DNA of 64,000 bases from Actinacidiphila bryophytorum (GTDB lineage: Bacteria; Actinomycetota; Actinomycetes; Streptomycetales; Streptomycetaceae). The position numbers and the translations under genes were made by a program. Each line of letters starts with the position of its first letter. Position 1 is the first letter of the stretch. The notes under the pieces are model-generated. The model was given only the letters and a program-made list of their open reading frames with translations. It was not told the origin of the DNA and searched no databases. The DNA lies in the NCBI RefSeq assembly GCF_016916835.1, contig NZ_JAFFIX010000006.1, positions 186,001 through 250,000 on the forward strand. The letters run 5' to 3'. Of the stretch, positions 16,988 through 25,000 are shown piece after piece.

Positions 16988-18130
16988 ATGGCGACGCACC
17001 GTAAGTCCCGTACCGCGATACTCACCGCCCCACGCACTGCCGTGGGACTCACAACGGCCGCCCTGGCCACCGTCACCCTCTTCTCCGAGACCGCGGGCGC
17101 CGCGCCCGCCGCCCCGGCGCCCCAGCCGTCGATCGCCGAGGTCAAGGCGAAGGTCGACGCGCTGATGCACCAGGCGGAGGTCGCCACCGAGACCTACAAC
17201 GGCGCCAAGGAGAAGACGACGGCGCAGAACGCGACCGTCAACCGGATGCTGGCGCAGGCCGCCCAGAAGACGCAGGCGCTGAACGACTCGCGCCGGGTGC
17301 TCGGGCAGTACGCGGCCGCGCAGTACCGCACCGGCGGCGACGACTCGACCGGCCGCTTCCTGATGGCGTCCGACCCGCAGGACCTGATGGACCAGACGCA
17401 CATGGCCGACGTGCTCGGCAAGCGGCAGAAGTCGGCCGTCGAGTCCTACCGGGTGCAGCAGGCCGCGGCCACGCAGCAGCGCATCGAGGCGGCCAAGAGC
17501 CTGGCGACGCTGACCGCGCAGCAGGCGCAACTGCGGGCCGCCAAGGCAGATGTGCAGACCAAGCTGGGCGCGGCCCAGAAGCTGCTGAACAGCCTCACCG
17601 CGCAGGAGAAGGCGCGGCTGGCGGCGCTGCAGGCCAAGCAGGAGGAGGAGGCCAGGAAGAAGGCCGCCGCCATCGCGGCCCAGGAGCAGGCCAGGGCGGC
17701 GGCAGCGGCAGCAGCGGCGAAGAAGGCCGCGGCGTCCTCGTCGACCTCCACTCCCCCGGCGAGCACCACGCCGGCGAACGCGTCGGTGGCCGACAAGGCC
17801 ATCGCCTTCGCGCGCGCCCAGCTGGGCGACCCTTACGTGTGGGGCGCGACGGGTCCGAACTCGTGGGACTGCTCGGGCCTGACCCAGGCGGCGTACAAGG
17901 CGGCCGGTGTGACGCTGCCGCGCACCACCGGCGACCAGGTCAACGTCGGCACCCGCGTGTCGGAGTCGGACATGCAGCCCGGCGACCTGATCTTCTTCTA
18001 CAGCGACCACAGCCACGTCGGCATCTACATCGGCGGCGGCGAGATGATCCACGCTCCGCACACGGGCACGGTCGTGAAGATCGCGCCCATCACCGAAATG
18101 CCGCTCTATGGGGTAGTTCGCCCCTACTGA
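16988..18130 (+). CDS. Secreted NlpC/P60 peptidoglycan endopeptidase with coiled coil
   Basis: 380 residues. The N-terminus (basic start, hydrophobic TAVGLTTAALATVTLF, then SETAGAAPAA) is a Sec signal peptide. Residues 48-245 form a long coiled coil rich in Ala/Gln/Lys, with an Ala-rich run at 228-250. The NlpC/P60 domain at 265-380 has Cys295 (DCSG), His343 (HVGIY) and a second His in HAPH at 355-358, so the catalytic set is complete. It probably cleaves stem peptides, like RipA-type hydrolases. It is divergent from pcrA, with GGAG before the ATG at 16988. It is the first of three paralogues in this block. No riboswitch consensus was found in its short leader. Confidence 0.93.
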   Translation: MATHRKSRTAILTAPRTAVGLTTAALATVTLFSETAGAAPAAPAPQPSIAEVKAKVDALMHQAEVATETYNGAKEKTTAQNATVNRMLAQAAQKTQALNDSRRVLGQYAAAQYRTGGDDSTGRFLMASDPQDLMDQTHMADVLGKRQKSAVESYRVQQAAATQQRIEAAKSLATLTAQQAQLRAAKADVQTKLGAAQKLLNSLTAQEKARLAALQAKQEEEARKKAAAIAAQEQARAAAAAAAAKKAAASSSTSTPPASTTPANASVADKAIAFARAQLGDPYVWGATGPNSWDCSGLTQAAYKAAGVTLPRTTGDQVNVGTRVSESDMQPGDLIFFYSDHSHVGIYIGGGEMIHAPHTGTVVKIAPITEMPLYGVVRPY

Positions 18131-18261
18131 CCTGCTCACCAACCGTAAGATCACAAAGCGATTTCGGTCACGTTGCGATCCAAACTTCCCACGATCCGGA
18201 GAAGTTGAGTACGGTAACCCGCTAGGCGACGCGTTCACCGCCGGTGCAAGTGCCGGCAGCG

Positions 18262-18402
18262 CGCCGCCTCCGCTCAATCCGGCCAGTCCGGAACCGGGGA
18301 CCCACCACGCAGAATTGGGGTGAATCGGGACAGGCACCGCGAGGTGTCCGACCCGTAGGGCTACCTTCCCAGCCCGAACCCGACAGCTAACCCGGTCGGC
18401 GG
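18262..18402 (+). ncRNA. c-di-AMP riboswitch (ydaO/yuaA type)
   Basis: The leader contains the conserved ydaO blocks in order: ACCGGGGACCCA (18294-18305), TTGGGGTGAATCGG (18315-18328), GTAGGGCTACCTTCC (18355-18369) and GAACCCGACAGCTAACC (18376-18392). An outer stem can form between CCGCC (18264-18268) and GGCGG (18398-18402). The ribosome site GGAAGGAG follows at 18408-18415, nine bases before the GTG. High c-di-AMP is known to turn off such genes, so this hydrolase should be repressed by the second messenger. Confidence 0.95.
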
Positions 18403-18423
18403 TTCACGGAAGGAGTCGCCTTC

Positions 18424-19458
18424 GTGGCGTCGCACCGCAAGCCGCGTCCGCGGATACTCGCCTCGACCGCCCCCCGGGCCGCGGTCGGCGTCACCGCCGC
18501 GGCCATCGCCTCGGTCACCCTGCTCAGCGAGAGCGCGAACGCGGCGCCCGCCAAGCCCTCCATCTCCGAGGTCAAGGCGCAGATCGACACCCTGAACCAG
18601 CAGGCCGAGGTTGCGACGGAGAACTACAACCAGGCCAAGGAGCGGGTGGACACGCAGCGCGCGAAGACGAACCAGCTGCTCACCCAGGTCGCCCAGAAGA
18701 CCCAGCAGCTCAACGAATCGCGCCGGGTCCTGGGGCAGTTCGCCAGCGAGCAGTACCGCGACGGCGGCGTCGACCAGACCGTGCAGCTGCTGCTCGCGCC
18801 CGACCCGCAGCAGTTCCTCAACCAGACGCACATGGTCAACCAGCTGTCGGCCACCCAGACCGAGGCGCTGAAGAACTTCCAGGTCCAGCAGGAGCAGGCC
18901 TCCATCCAGCGGTCGCAGGCCACCGCGAGCCTGGCCCAGCTCACCTCGGCGCAGCAGCAGCTGGCCGGCCAGAAGAAGACGGTGCAGACCAAGCTGGCCG
19001 CCGCGCAGAAGCTGCTCAACAGCCTCAACGCCGAACAGCGCGCCAAGATCGCGAAGATGGACAAGGGCTCGTCCTCCAGCGCGAGCTACACCTACAGCGG
19101 TCCCGCGACCGGCCGCGCCGCCGCCGCCATCAACTTCGCGCTCGCCCAGCGCGGCAAGCCCTACGTGTGGGGCGCCACGGGACCCGGCTCGTACGACTGC
19201 TCGGGCCTGACCCAGGCCGCCTACCGGGCGGCGGGCGTCACCATCGGCAGGACCACCTCGGACCAGGCGACCAAGGGCATCGCCGTCTCGAAGGCCGACC
19301 TGCGGCCCGGCGACCTGGTCTTCTTCTACTCGGGTCTGTCCCACGTGGGCATCTACCTGGGCAACGGGCAGATCGTGCACGCCCCGCACACCGGTGCGGT
19401 CGTCGAGGTCGCCCCGCTGAGCTGGATGCCCTTCGCCACCGCACGCCGGGTGGCGTGA
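18424..19458 (+). CDS. Secreted NlpC/P60 endopeptidase under riboswitch control
   Basis: 344 residues, GTG start after GGAAGGAG. A Sec signal peptide (MASHRKPRPR, then VGVTAAAIASVTLL, ending SESANAAPA) is followed by a coiled coil (46-215) and an NlpC/P60 domain (230-340). The catalytic Cys is at 259 (DCSG), His at 307 (HVGIY) and His at 319. It is about the same design as the gene before it, without the long Ala-rich linker. The c-di-AMP riboswitch in its leader ties expression to cell-wall and osmotic signalling, as for other actinobacterial wall hydrolases. A strong hairpin terminator follows, so it is a monocistronic unit. Confidence 0.95.
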   Translation: MASHRKPRPRILASTAPRAAVGVTAAAIASVTLLSESANAAPAKPSISEVKAQIDTLNQQAEVATENYNQAKERVDTQRAKTNQLLTQVAQKTQQLNESRRVLGQFASEQYRDGGVDQTVQLLLAPDPQQFLNQTHMVNQLSATQTEALKNFQVQQEQASIQRSQATASLAQLTSAQQQLAGQKKTVQTKLAAAQKLLNSLNAEQRAKIAKMDKGSSSSASYTYSGPATGRAAAAINFALAQRGKPYVWGATGPGSYDCSGLTQAAYRAAGVTIGRTTSDQATKGIAVSKADLRPGDLVFFYSGLSHVGIYLGNGQIVHAPHTGAVVEVAPLSWMPFATARRVA

Positions 19459-19490
19459 CCGCCGCCGTCGAGATCCGGTCCACGTCCCTT

Positions 19491-19524
19491 CACCGGTCCC
19501 GCGGTTCGTGCCGCGGGACCGGTG
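19491..19524 (+). terminator. Intrinsic terminator after the riboswitch-controlled hydrolase gene
   Basis: CACCGGTCCCGCGG-TTCGTG-CCGCGGGACCGGTG is a perfect 14-bp stem with a 6-base loop followed by GTTTTC. It lies 33 bp after the stop. Confidence 0.9.
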
Positions 19525-19588
19525 GTTTTCCGCTCCGTGCGGTGTCTGTACTCACGTAAGGCACGAGCAGCAGGAGAGGTGGGCCCTC

Positions 19589-20008
19589 ATGACCAGCAGC
19601 CCGGCGGCACCGGCCGCCACCGACCACGACAGCGCCGTCCGTGAGGTGTTCCGCGAGGTGTCACGGGCCTGGGCGGCCGGCGACGCGACCGCCTTCACCG
19701 CCTGGTACGCGCCCGACGCGTCGGTGGTGCTGCCCGGCTACCACCTCGCGGGCGAGGAGCAGATCAGGTCCGCGATGGCCGGCGCCTTCGCGGGCCCGCT
19801 GCACGGCACCCGGCGGGTGCACGACATCGAGCGGATCCGGCTGGTGACACCGGACGTCGCGCTCGTGCACACCAGCAGCGCCACCGTCCAGGACGGGCAG
19901 TACGCCCCCGCGGCCGAGGAGCGCGAGGCGGTCACCTGGGTGCTGGCCCGCCACGCGGGGCGCTGGCTGATCGAGGCCTACCACAGCAGCCCGGCGGGCG
20001 CCGTGTGA
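19589..20008 (+). CDS. SnoaL-like/DUF4440 small protein
   Basis: 139 residues. AGGAGAGG lies upstream of ATG 19589. The sequence has the cone-shaped SnoaL/NTF2-like pattern: an amphipathic helix (VREVFREVSRAWAAGDATAF), then WYAPDASVVLPGYHLAGEEQI, and C-terminal strands ending RHAGRWLIEAYHSSPA. SgcJ/EcaC-type proteins look like this. Members are ligand-binding or isomerase-like proteins, and no specific substrate can be read here. It is cytoplasmic. It sits between two NlpC/P60 genes but is separated from the first by a terminator, so a functional link to wall hydrolysis is not shown. Confidence 0.85.
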   Translation: MTSSPAAPAATDHDSAVREVFREVSRAWAAGDATAFTAWYAPDASVVLPGYHLAGEEQIRSAMAGAFAGPLHGTRRVHDIERIRLVTPDVALVHTSSATVQDGQYAPAAEEREAVTWVLARHAGRWLIEAYHSSPAGAV

Positions 20009-20320
20009 CGAGGGAGCGCTGCCGGCGCCCGGCGCGGTGAGCGGTGCGGCGGCCCCTCGGTCAGCCTGGGTCCGTTTGCGTCCCGCTCACCCGTCGAACG
20101 GCGGTCGTTTCCTTGCAGGGGGTGACCGATACGGGGCAGTCCCGGTCACTGCGGCCCGGTGCGGCCCTGAGGAGGTTTAGCGTCGCTCCTCAGGTGGCCG
20201 ACACCCCACTGCCGTCCGGACACGGACGGCACCGGTCACCCCCGCCGAAGGCCCGGCGGTGTCCTGCTCCCCCGTGCAGGCGCCGCCGGGCCGTCCCCTC
20301 GGAAGGAGTGACGGCCCGCG
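20009..20320. other. Leader region of the third NlpC/P60 gene (312 bp)
   Basis: No gene is seen. A perfect inverted repeat CCTGAGGAG-N11-CTCCTCAGG lies at 20166-20194. It could be an operator or a leader hairpin. The ydaO core blocks (GACAGCTAACC, GGGTGAATC) are absent, so this paralogue is not controlled by a c-di-AMP riboswitch of the known type. CGGAAGGAG at about 20299 is the ribosome site. Confidence 0.65.
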
Positions 20321-21445
20321 ATGGCCTCACACAGTCCCACCCGCACGCTCCGCAGGAAACGCCCCGCCTCAACCGGCAGCGGCACCCGCACGACCCGCAC
20401 CACCCCGCGTACCACCCGCACGACCGCCAGGATCGGTGTCACCCTCGCGCTGGCGTCCGCCGCCTCCGTCTCGCTGTTCGGCGAGACCGGGCACGCGGCA
20501 CCCGAACTCACCCCGGACCAGGTCAAGGCGAAGGTGGCCGCGCTCTACGAGCAGGCGGAGCAGGCCACGGAGGACTACAACGGCGCCAAGGAGCAGGCCG
20601 ACACCGCGAGTTCCGCGGTCTCCGCCCTCCAGGACGAACTGGCCCGCAAGACCGACCAGTTGAACGCCACCAGGGACGCGCTGGGCACCATCGCCGCGGC
20701 GCAGTACCGCACCGGCGGCGTCGACCCGCTGCTGCAGCTGGCGCTCAGCTCCACCCCCGACACGTATCTGGCCAGGGCCTCCTACCTCGACCAGGCGGGC
20801 GGCCGGCAGAGCCAGGCGCTGGCCCGGCTGGCCGCCCAGCAGCAGGACATCGCGGTCACCCGCGCGCAGGCCGCGGGCAAGCTGGCCGCGCTGCGGGACG
20901 CGCAGGCCGCGGTCGCCGACCACAAGCGCACGGTGAACGCGAAACTGGCCGCGGCCCAGGCGCTGCTGGCGCAGTTGACCGCCGCCCAGCGCGCGGCCGT
21001 CGCGGCCTCGGACGGCCCCGCCCCGGCCTCCGGCACCCCGGCGTCCGCGACCCGGGACACCGCCCGGGTGCCGCTGGCCCCGGTCACGGCACCCTCCTCG
21101 CGCGCCGCCCGTGCGGTGGCCTTCGCCTACCGCGCCATCGGCCTGCCCTACGTGTGGGGAGCCACGGGGCCCGGCTCCTACGACTGCTCGGGCCTGACCC
21201 AGGCGGCCTGGCGGGCGGCCGGGGTCTCGCTCCCCCGCACCACCTACACCCAGATCAACGCCGGCACCCGGGTGTCGCGCTCCCAACTCCAGCCGGGCGA
21301 CCTGGTGTTCTTCTACTCCGGGGTGAGCCATGTCGGCCTCTACGTCGGCGGCGGCCAGATGATCCACGCACCGCACCCCGGCTCGACGGTCCGTATCGCC
21401 CCGATCAGCGAGATGCCTTTCGCCGGGGCGGTACGTCCCGGCTGA
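20321..21445 (+). CDS. Secreted NlpC/P60 endopeptidase, third paralogue
   Basis: 374 residues. The N-region is long and unusually rich in Thr/Arg (TRTTRTTPRTTRTTAR) before the hydrophobic core IGVTLALASAASVSLF and a likely cleavage after GHAA. Next come a coiled coil (62-230), a Pro/Ala linker, and the NlpC/P60 domain (260-374). The catalytic Cys is 289 (DCSG), with His in SHVGLY and HAPHPG. All catalytic residues are kept. The long N-region with a possible twin-arginine-free basic stretch suggests Sec export. It differs from the other two paralogues in its leader, so the three hydrolases may be used under different conditions. It faces the RHS-associated membrane protein gene convergently. 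Confidence 0.93.
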   Translation: MASHSPTRTLRRKRPASTGSGTRTTRTTPRTTRTTARIGVTLALASAASVSLFGETGHAAPELTPDQVKAKVAALYEQAEQATEDYNGAKEQADTASSAVSALQDELARKTDQLNATRDALGTIAAAQYRTGGVDPLLQLALSSTPDTYLARASYLDQAGGRQSQALARLAAQQQDIAVTRAQAAGKLAALRDAQAAVADHKRTVNAKLAAAQALLAQLTAAQRAAVAASDGPAPASGTPASATRDTARVPLAPVTAPSSRAARAVAFAYRAIGLPYVWGATGPGSYDCSGLTQAAWRAAGVSLPRTTYTQINAGTRVSRSQLQPGDLVFFYSGVSHVGLYVGGGQMIHAPHPGSTVRIAPISEMPFAGAVRPG

Positions 21446-21464
21446 GCCGGGGTGCGGGGGCGGT

Positions 21465-21480
21465 CCTCACAGCCGTGAGG
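21465..21480. terminator. Small hairpin between convergent genes
   Basis: CCTCAC-AGCC-GTGAGG forms a 6-bp stem in the 54-bp gap between the NlpC/P60 gene and the convergent membrane protein gene. It is short and lacks a T run, so its efficiency is doubtful. Confidence 0.4.
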
Positions 21481-21499
21481 CACCGGCGGTCCTACGGCC

Positions 21500-22072
21500 T
21501 CACCGCTGCGGCCCCACCTCCGCCGGCGTGGCGTAGTGCGGCGACCTGCCGTACGCGCCGGGGCCGACCCGGGTGAGTGCGGGCTTCCACAGCACCACGC
21601 CGTGCGCCCGCTCCCACCGGACGGTCTGCCGCGACTGGACGACGCCGAGCAGCATCATCAGCGGGAAGGCGGCGCCGGCCAGCGGCAGGTGGCCCAGCTG
21701 CGTGCACACCAGTGCCCAGGCCGCCGCGACCAGGCCCATCACCACACCGCCGTGCCGCAGGTCGCTGCTGCGGGCGGCGGTGTCCTGCCACAGGGTGCCG
21801 GGGGCCGGCAGCGCCGCCGCGTACTCGCCGGCCGTCCGGACCCGGGAGCGCCGGCCGAACTGCTGGTAGGCCCAGAGCAGCACCACCGCAGCGGTCACGG
21901 CCAGTTGCCCGGCCAGGCTGCTCCCCCGCAGGTCACCGGGGTCCGCGGTCGGCAGCAGCACGGCGAGCGCGAGCGCGCCGCCCACCGCCGCCCCGGCACC
22001 TGAGTACCTGGCCTGGGAGGCCAGGGGCACCAGGTGCGGTGCCCTCGCGGTCTCGATGTCAGCCATCGTCAT
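21500..22072 (-). CDS. Small polytopic membrane protein, candidate immunity protein for the RHS toxin
   Basis: 190 residues. ATG 22072 is preceded by GAGGTGGTGACC and starts 10 bp after the rhs stop, so it is co-transcribed and probably coupled. Hydrophobic segments at about 27-45, 58-78 and a long one at 110-150 (GLVAAAWALVCTQLG, then GAAFPLMMLLGVV) predict four membrane spans. I know no family for it. Position directly after a polymorphic-toxin-type RHS gene whose C-terminal tail is hydrophobic suggests an immunity protein. Immunity proteins of pore-forming colicins are likewise small three- or four-span membrane proteins. This is an inference from context only. Confidence 0.75.
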   Translation of the reverse strand: MTMADIETARAPHLVPLASQARYSGAGAAVGGALALAVLLPTADPGDLRGSSLAGQLAVTAAVVLLWAYQQFGRRSRVRTAGEYAAALPAPGTLWQDTAARSSDLRHGGVVMGLVAAAWALVCTQLGHLPLAGAAFPLMMLLGVVQSRQTVRWERAHGVVLWKPALTRVGPGAYGRSPHYATPAEVGPQR

Positions 22073-22082
22073 GGTCACCACC

Positions 22083-25000
22083 TCACCAGAACTTCAGTTT
22101 CTTCACGCCGCCGACGACGGCCTTGCCGGCGTCGATGACCTTGTGTGTGCCGACCTTGTCCCCGACCCACTTGGCCGCCTTGGCCACCGGTGTACCCGCG
22201 AACTTCGAGGCGTATCCGATGCCGACGAAGACAAAGACCGTCTGGAGCGACGACTTCAGGCACGAGCTGCCGAAGCCGTTTCTGCAGTTGTAGTACGCCT
22301 GGTAGGCGTTGGCCGCCACCTGGAGCACCGTGTACGTGGTCAGGGCAGCGGCACCGCAGACTCCCACACCGGGACCGGTCGTCGCCGCGCAGGCCAGCAT
22401 CATGGCGGCGGAGCCGATCATGACGTCGTTGGACAGCGAGTTCAGCTTGTCCGCCGTGGTACGTCCGTGCGGGAGCTTGACGGCCCCCTTGCACTGCTCC
22501 GCGGAACTGCCGCTCTGCAGGCACTTGTCGAATTCTCTGATCGCCGACGAGAACTTCCCGTCGGCCGAGTCGAGCCAGTTGCGGAAGGTCTTGTCGTCCA
22601 GGTTCGCCCCGCCGTTGTAGCCGAGGTTCTTCCGCAGCCAGTTCTGCGTCTTGGAGTCGACGTGCTTGCCGCCGCTGTTGGTGGACGACGCATGCGTGGT
22701 GGTGTTGCCCTTGCCCGACTTACGGGCGTCGTCCCGCTTCTCTTTCTCGGTGCGGTGGTCGCCGCCGTCGCCCTTGCCCTTGCTGGGGGTGTGCGGGCAG
22801 GCGGGCCAGTCGCCGAAACCGCAGGCCAGGCCGTCGCCGGTCGGGTCGGAGAAGGTCACCGGGTTGTCGGCCGCGTAGCCGTAGCCGTTGAGTGTCTGCG
22901 GTTTGTCGGTCTCCAACTGCGGGTCGATGCTGAGGAAGCGGCCGGTGAGCGGGTCGTACTCCCGGTCGCCGACGTGGGTCAGGCCGCTGTCGGGGTCGGC
23001 CGGGGCGCCCAGGAAGCCCTTGTCATCGGGCCACGCGGCCGGGCTGCTGCCGCGGCTGGTCCCGAAGGGCGTGGTGTAGCGGGTGGTGACCGCCTGGGTG
23101 GTGCCGTCGAGCGAGATGCCCGCGGTGCCGTGGCTGTCGGACGCGATCCAGCTCAGCGCGGACACGCCGGGCTCCGTGGTGCGCTCGGCGACGACCTGTC
23201 CGCCGTCGCCGTCGGTGTACTCGCGCACGCCCCACGTGGTGACCTTGCCGTCCGCTCCCTTCTTCGAGTGCAGTTCGGTGCCGTCGAGGTAGAGCACGCT
23301 CTCGCCGTCGCCGCCGGTGGCGTGCCGGATGAGCAGGTCGTCGTCGGCGTCGTAGAGGTAGCCGGCCGAGTCCGCGCCCTCGGTGGTGCCGGTGAGGTCG
23401 CCCTCGGCGTTCCAGGTCAGGGTCTGGCCGGAGGTGCCGGCGACCGGCCGGGCGGTGGTGTTGCCCGCCTTGTCGTAGACGTAGGTGTCGGCCGCCCCTG
23501 TGCAGGTGCCCGTGGTGACGGTGCTGGTCAGGGTGTGCGGCTGGCCGGGCTTGCCGTAGCAGTAGGTGGTCGTGGCGGTGGCGCCTGCCGCGGTGCGCTC
23601 GGTGTCGCCGGTCCGCAGCCCGCCCGCGGTGTACGTGTAGGTGCTGCTGTACGGCGCCGGGCCGCCCAGTGCCGCGGTCGCGGCCGTACCCGTGGTGCAG
23701 TCGTCGCCGGCCGGTGTCCAGGCGGTGGTCAGCCGCTGGTAGCCGTCGTAGCCGAAGCACTGGGTGTCGGAGGTCGTGGTGCCGCCCAGCGTCGCCGGGT
23801 TGCTGATCTTGGTGACGTCGCCCGCGTCGTCGTAGGTGTAGTGCAGGTCCTGCGGCATCCAGGCGTGGGTGTCGTCGGTGACGAAGCTGCGCAGCAGCCT
23901 GCCGGTGCCCTCCTCGTACTCGTTGTCCAGGTACGCCTGCTTGACCGTCGGCGAGGGCGAGACGCCCAGGGTGAGCTGCTCGGGCTGGGCGGTCGCCGAA
24001 TAGGCGGTGTCCAGCACGTAGTTGGAGGTGCCCACCACGGTCCTGACGTTGCCGGTCGCGGTGTAGCCGTAGCTGATGTTCTCCGCGGGGAGCCCGGCGA
24101 CGGCGGGCTGGCCGCTGTAGGCCAGGGTGCCGTCGGTGTTGTACTTCGCGGTGAAGCTGTAGTCCTGCTGCGCCGCGCCGGAGGCGACCAGCGGGTCCGC
24201 CGCGTCGAGGTGGGTGGTGCTCGCGGTGACGTTGTAGAGGTTGTCGTAGGCGGTCACGGTGTCGGTGTACTGCTTGCCTGCGTCGTAGCGGGTCGAGGAG
24301 GCCGGCTGGCCCTTGGCGACCGTGTCGTAGGTCCAGCTCGCGACCTTGTTCGCGTCGCTGCGGGAGCCCTGCCACAGGGTGGTCTTGCGGCCGAGGTCGT
24401 CGTAGCCGAAGACCTCCCTGCGGCCCTCGGCGTCGGTGTTGGTGTCGACCTGGTCCAGCACCGTGTAGGCGGTGGTGGAGGTGCCCGCGTCGGGGTCGGT
24501 CGCCGAGGTCTGCCGGCCGAAGAGGTCGTAGCCCCAGCTCCACTTGGCCCCGTCGGGGCCGGTCACGGTGAGCTTCTTGTCGTCGCCCGTGTAGGTGTAC
24601 GCGGTCGTGGTGTGCGCGGGCACCGGGGCGGTGGCCCCGAAGTCGGTGTCGGCGTAGGACGGTCCCGCGTACTCGCGCAGCTCGGTGGTGCGGCCCAGCG
24701 CGTCGGTGACCGTGCGGGTCGCGGAGCCGCCTGCGGGGGCGCTGGTCGCGGTGGAGTCACCCGTGTAGGACGTGCTGACCGTCCACTTGGGCACCCCGTA
24801 GACCAGCAACTGGTCGGCGGTGGTGCGTCCGGCGCCGTCGAAGGTGAACTGGTGCTGGGTGGGCGTGCCGCCGTACTCGCCGCGGTCGTAGGTGCCGCCC
24901 GGCGCGTGGGCGCTGTCGAAGGTGTCGGCGTAGGTCGCGGTGGCCAGGCCCCGCGAGTCGTAGCGGGTGTCGGTCAGCAGCCGGCCGCCGATCGGGGTCG

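Noticed and set aside
20009-20320. Second c-di-AMP riboswitch upstream of the third NlpC/P60 gene
   Set aside because: The conserved GACAGCTAACC and GGGTGAATC blocks are missing.
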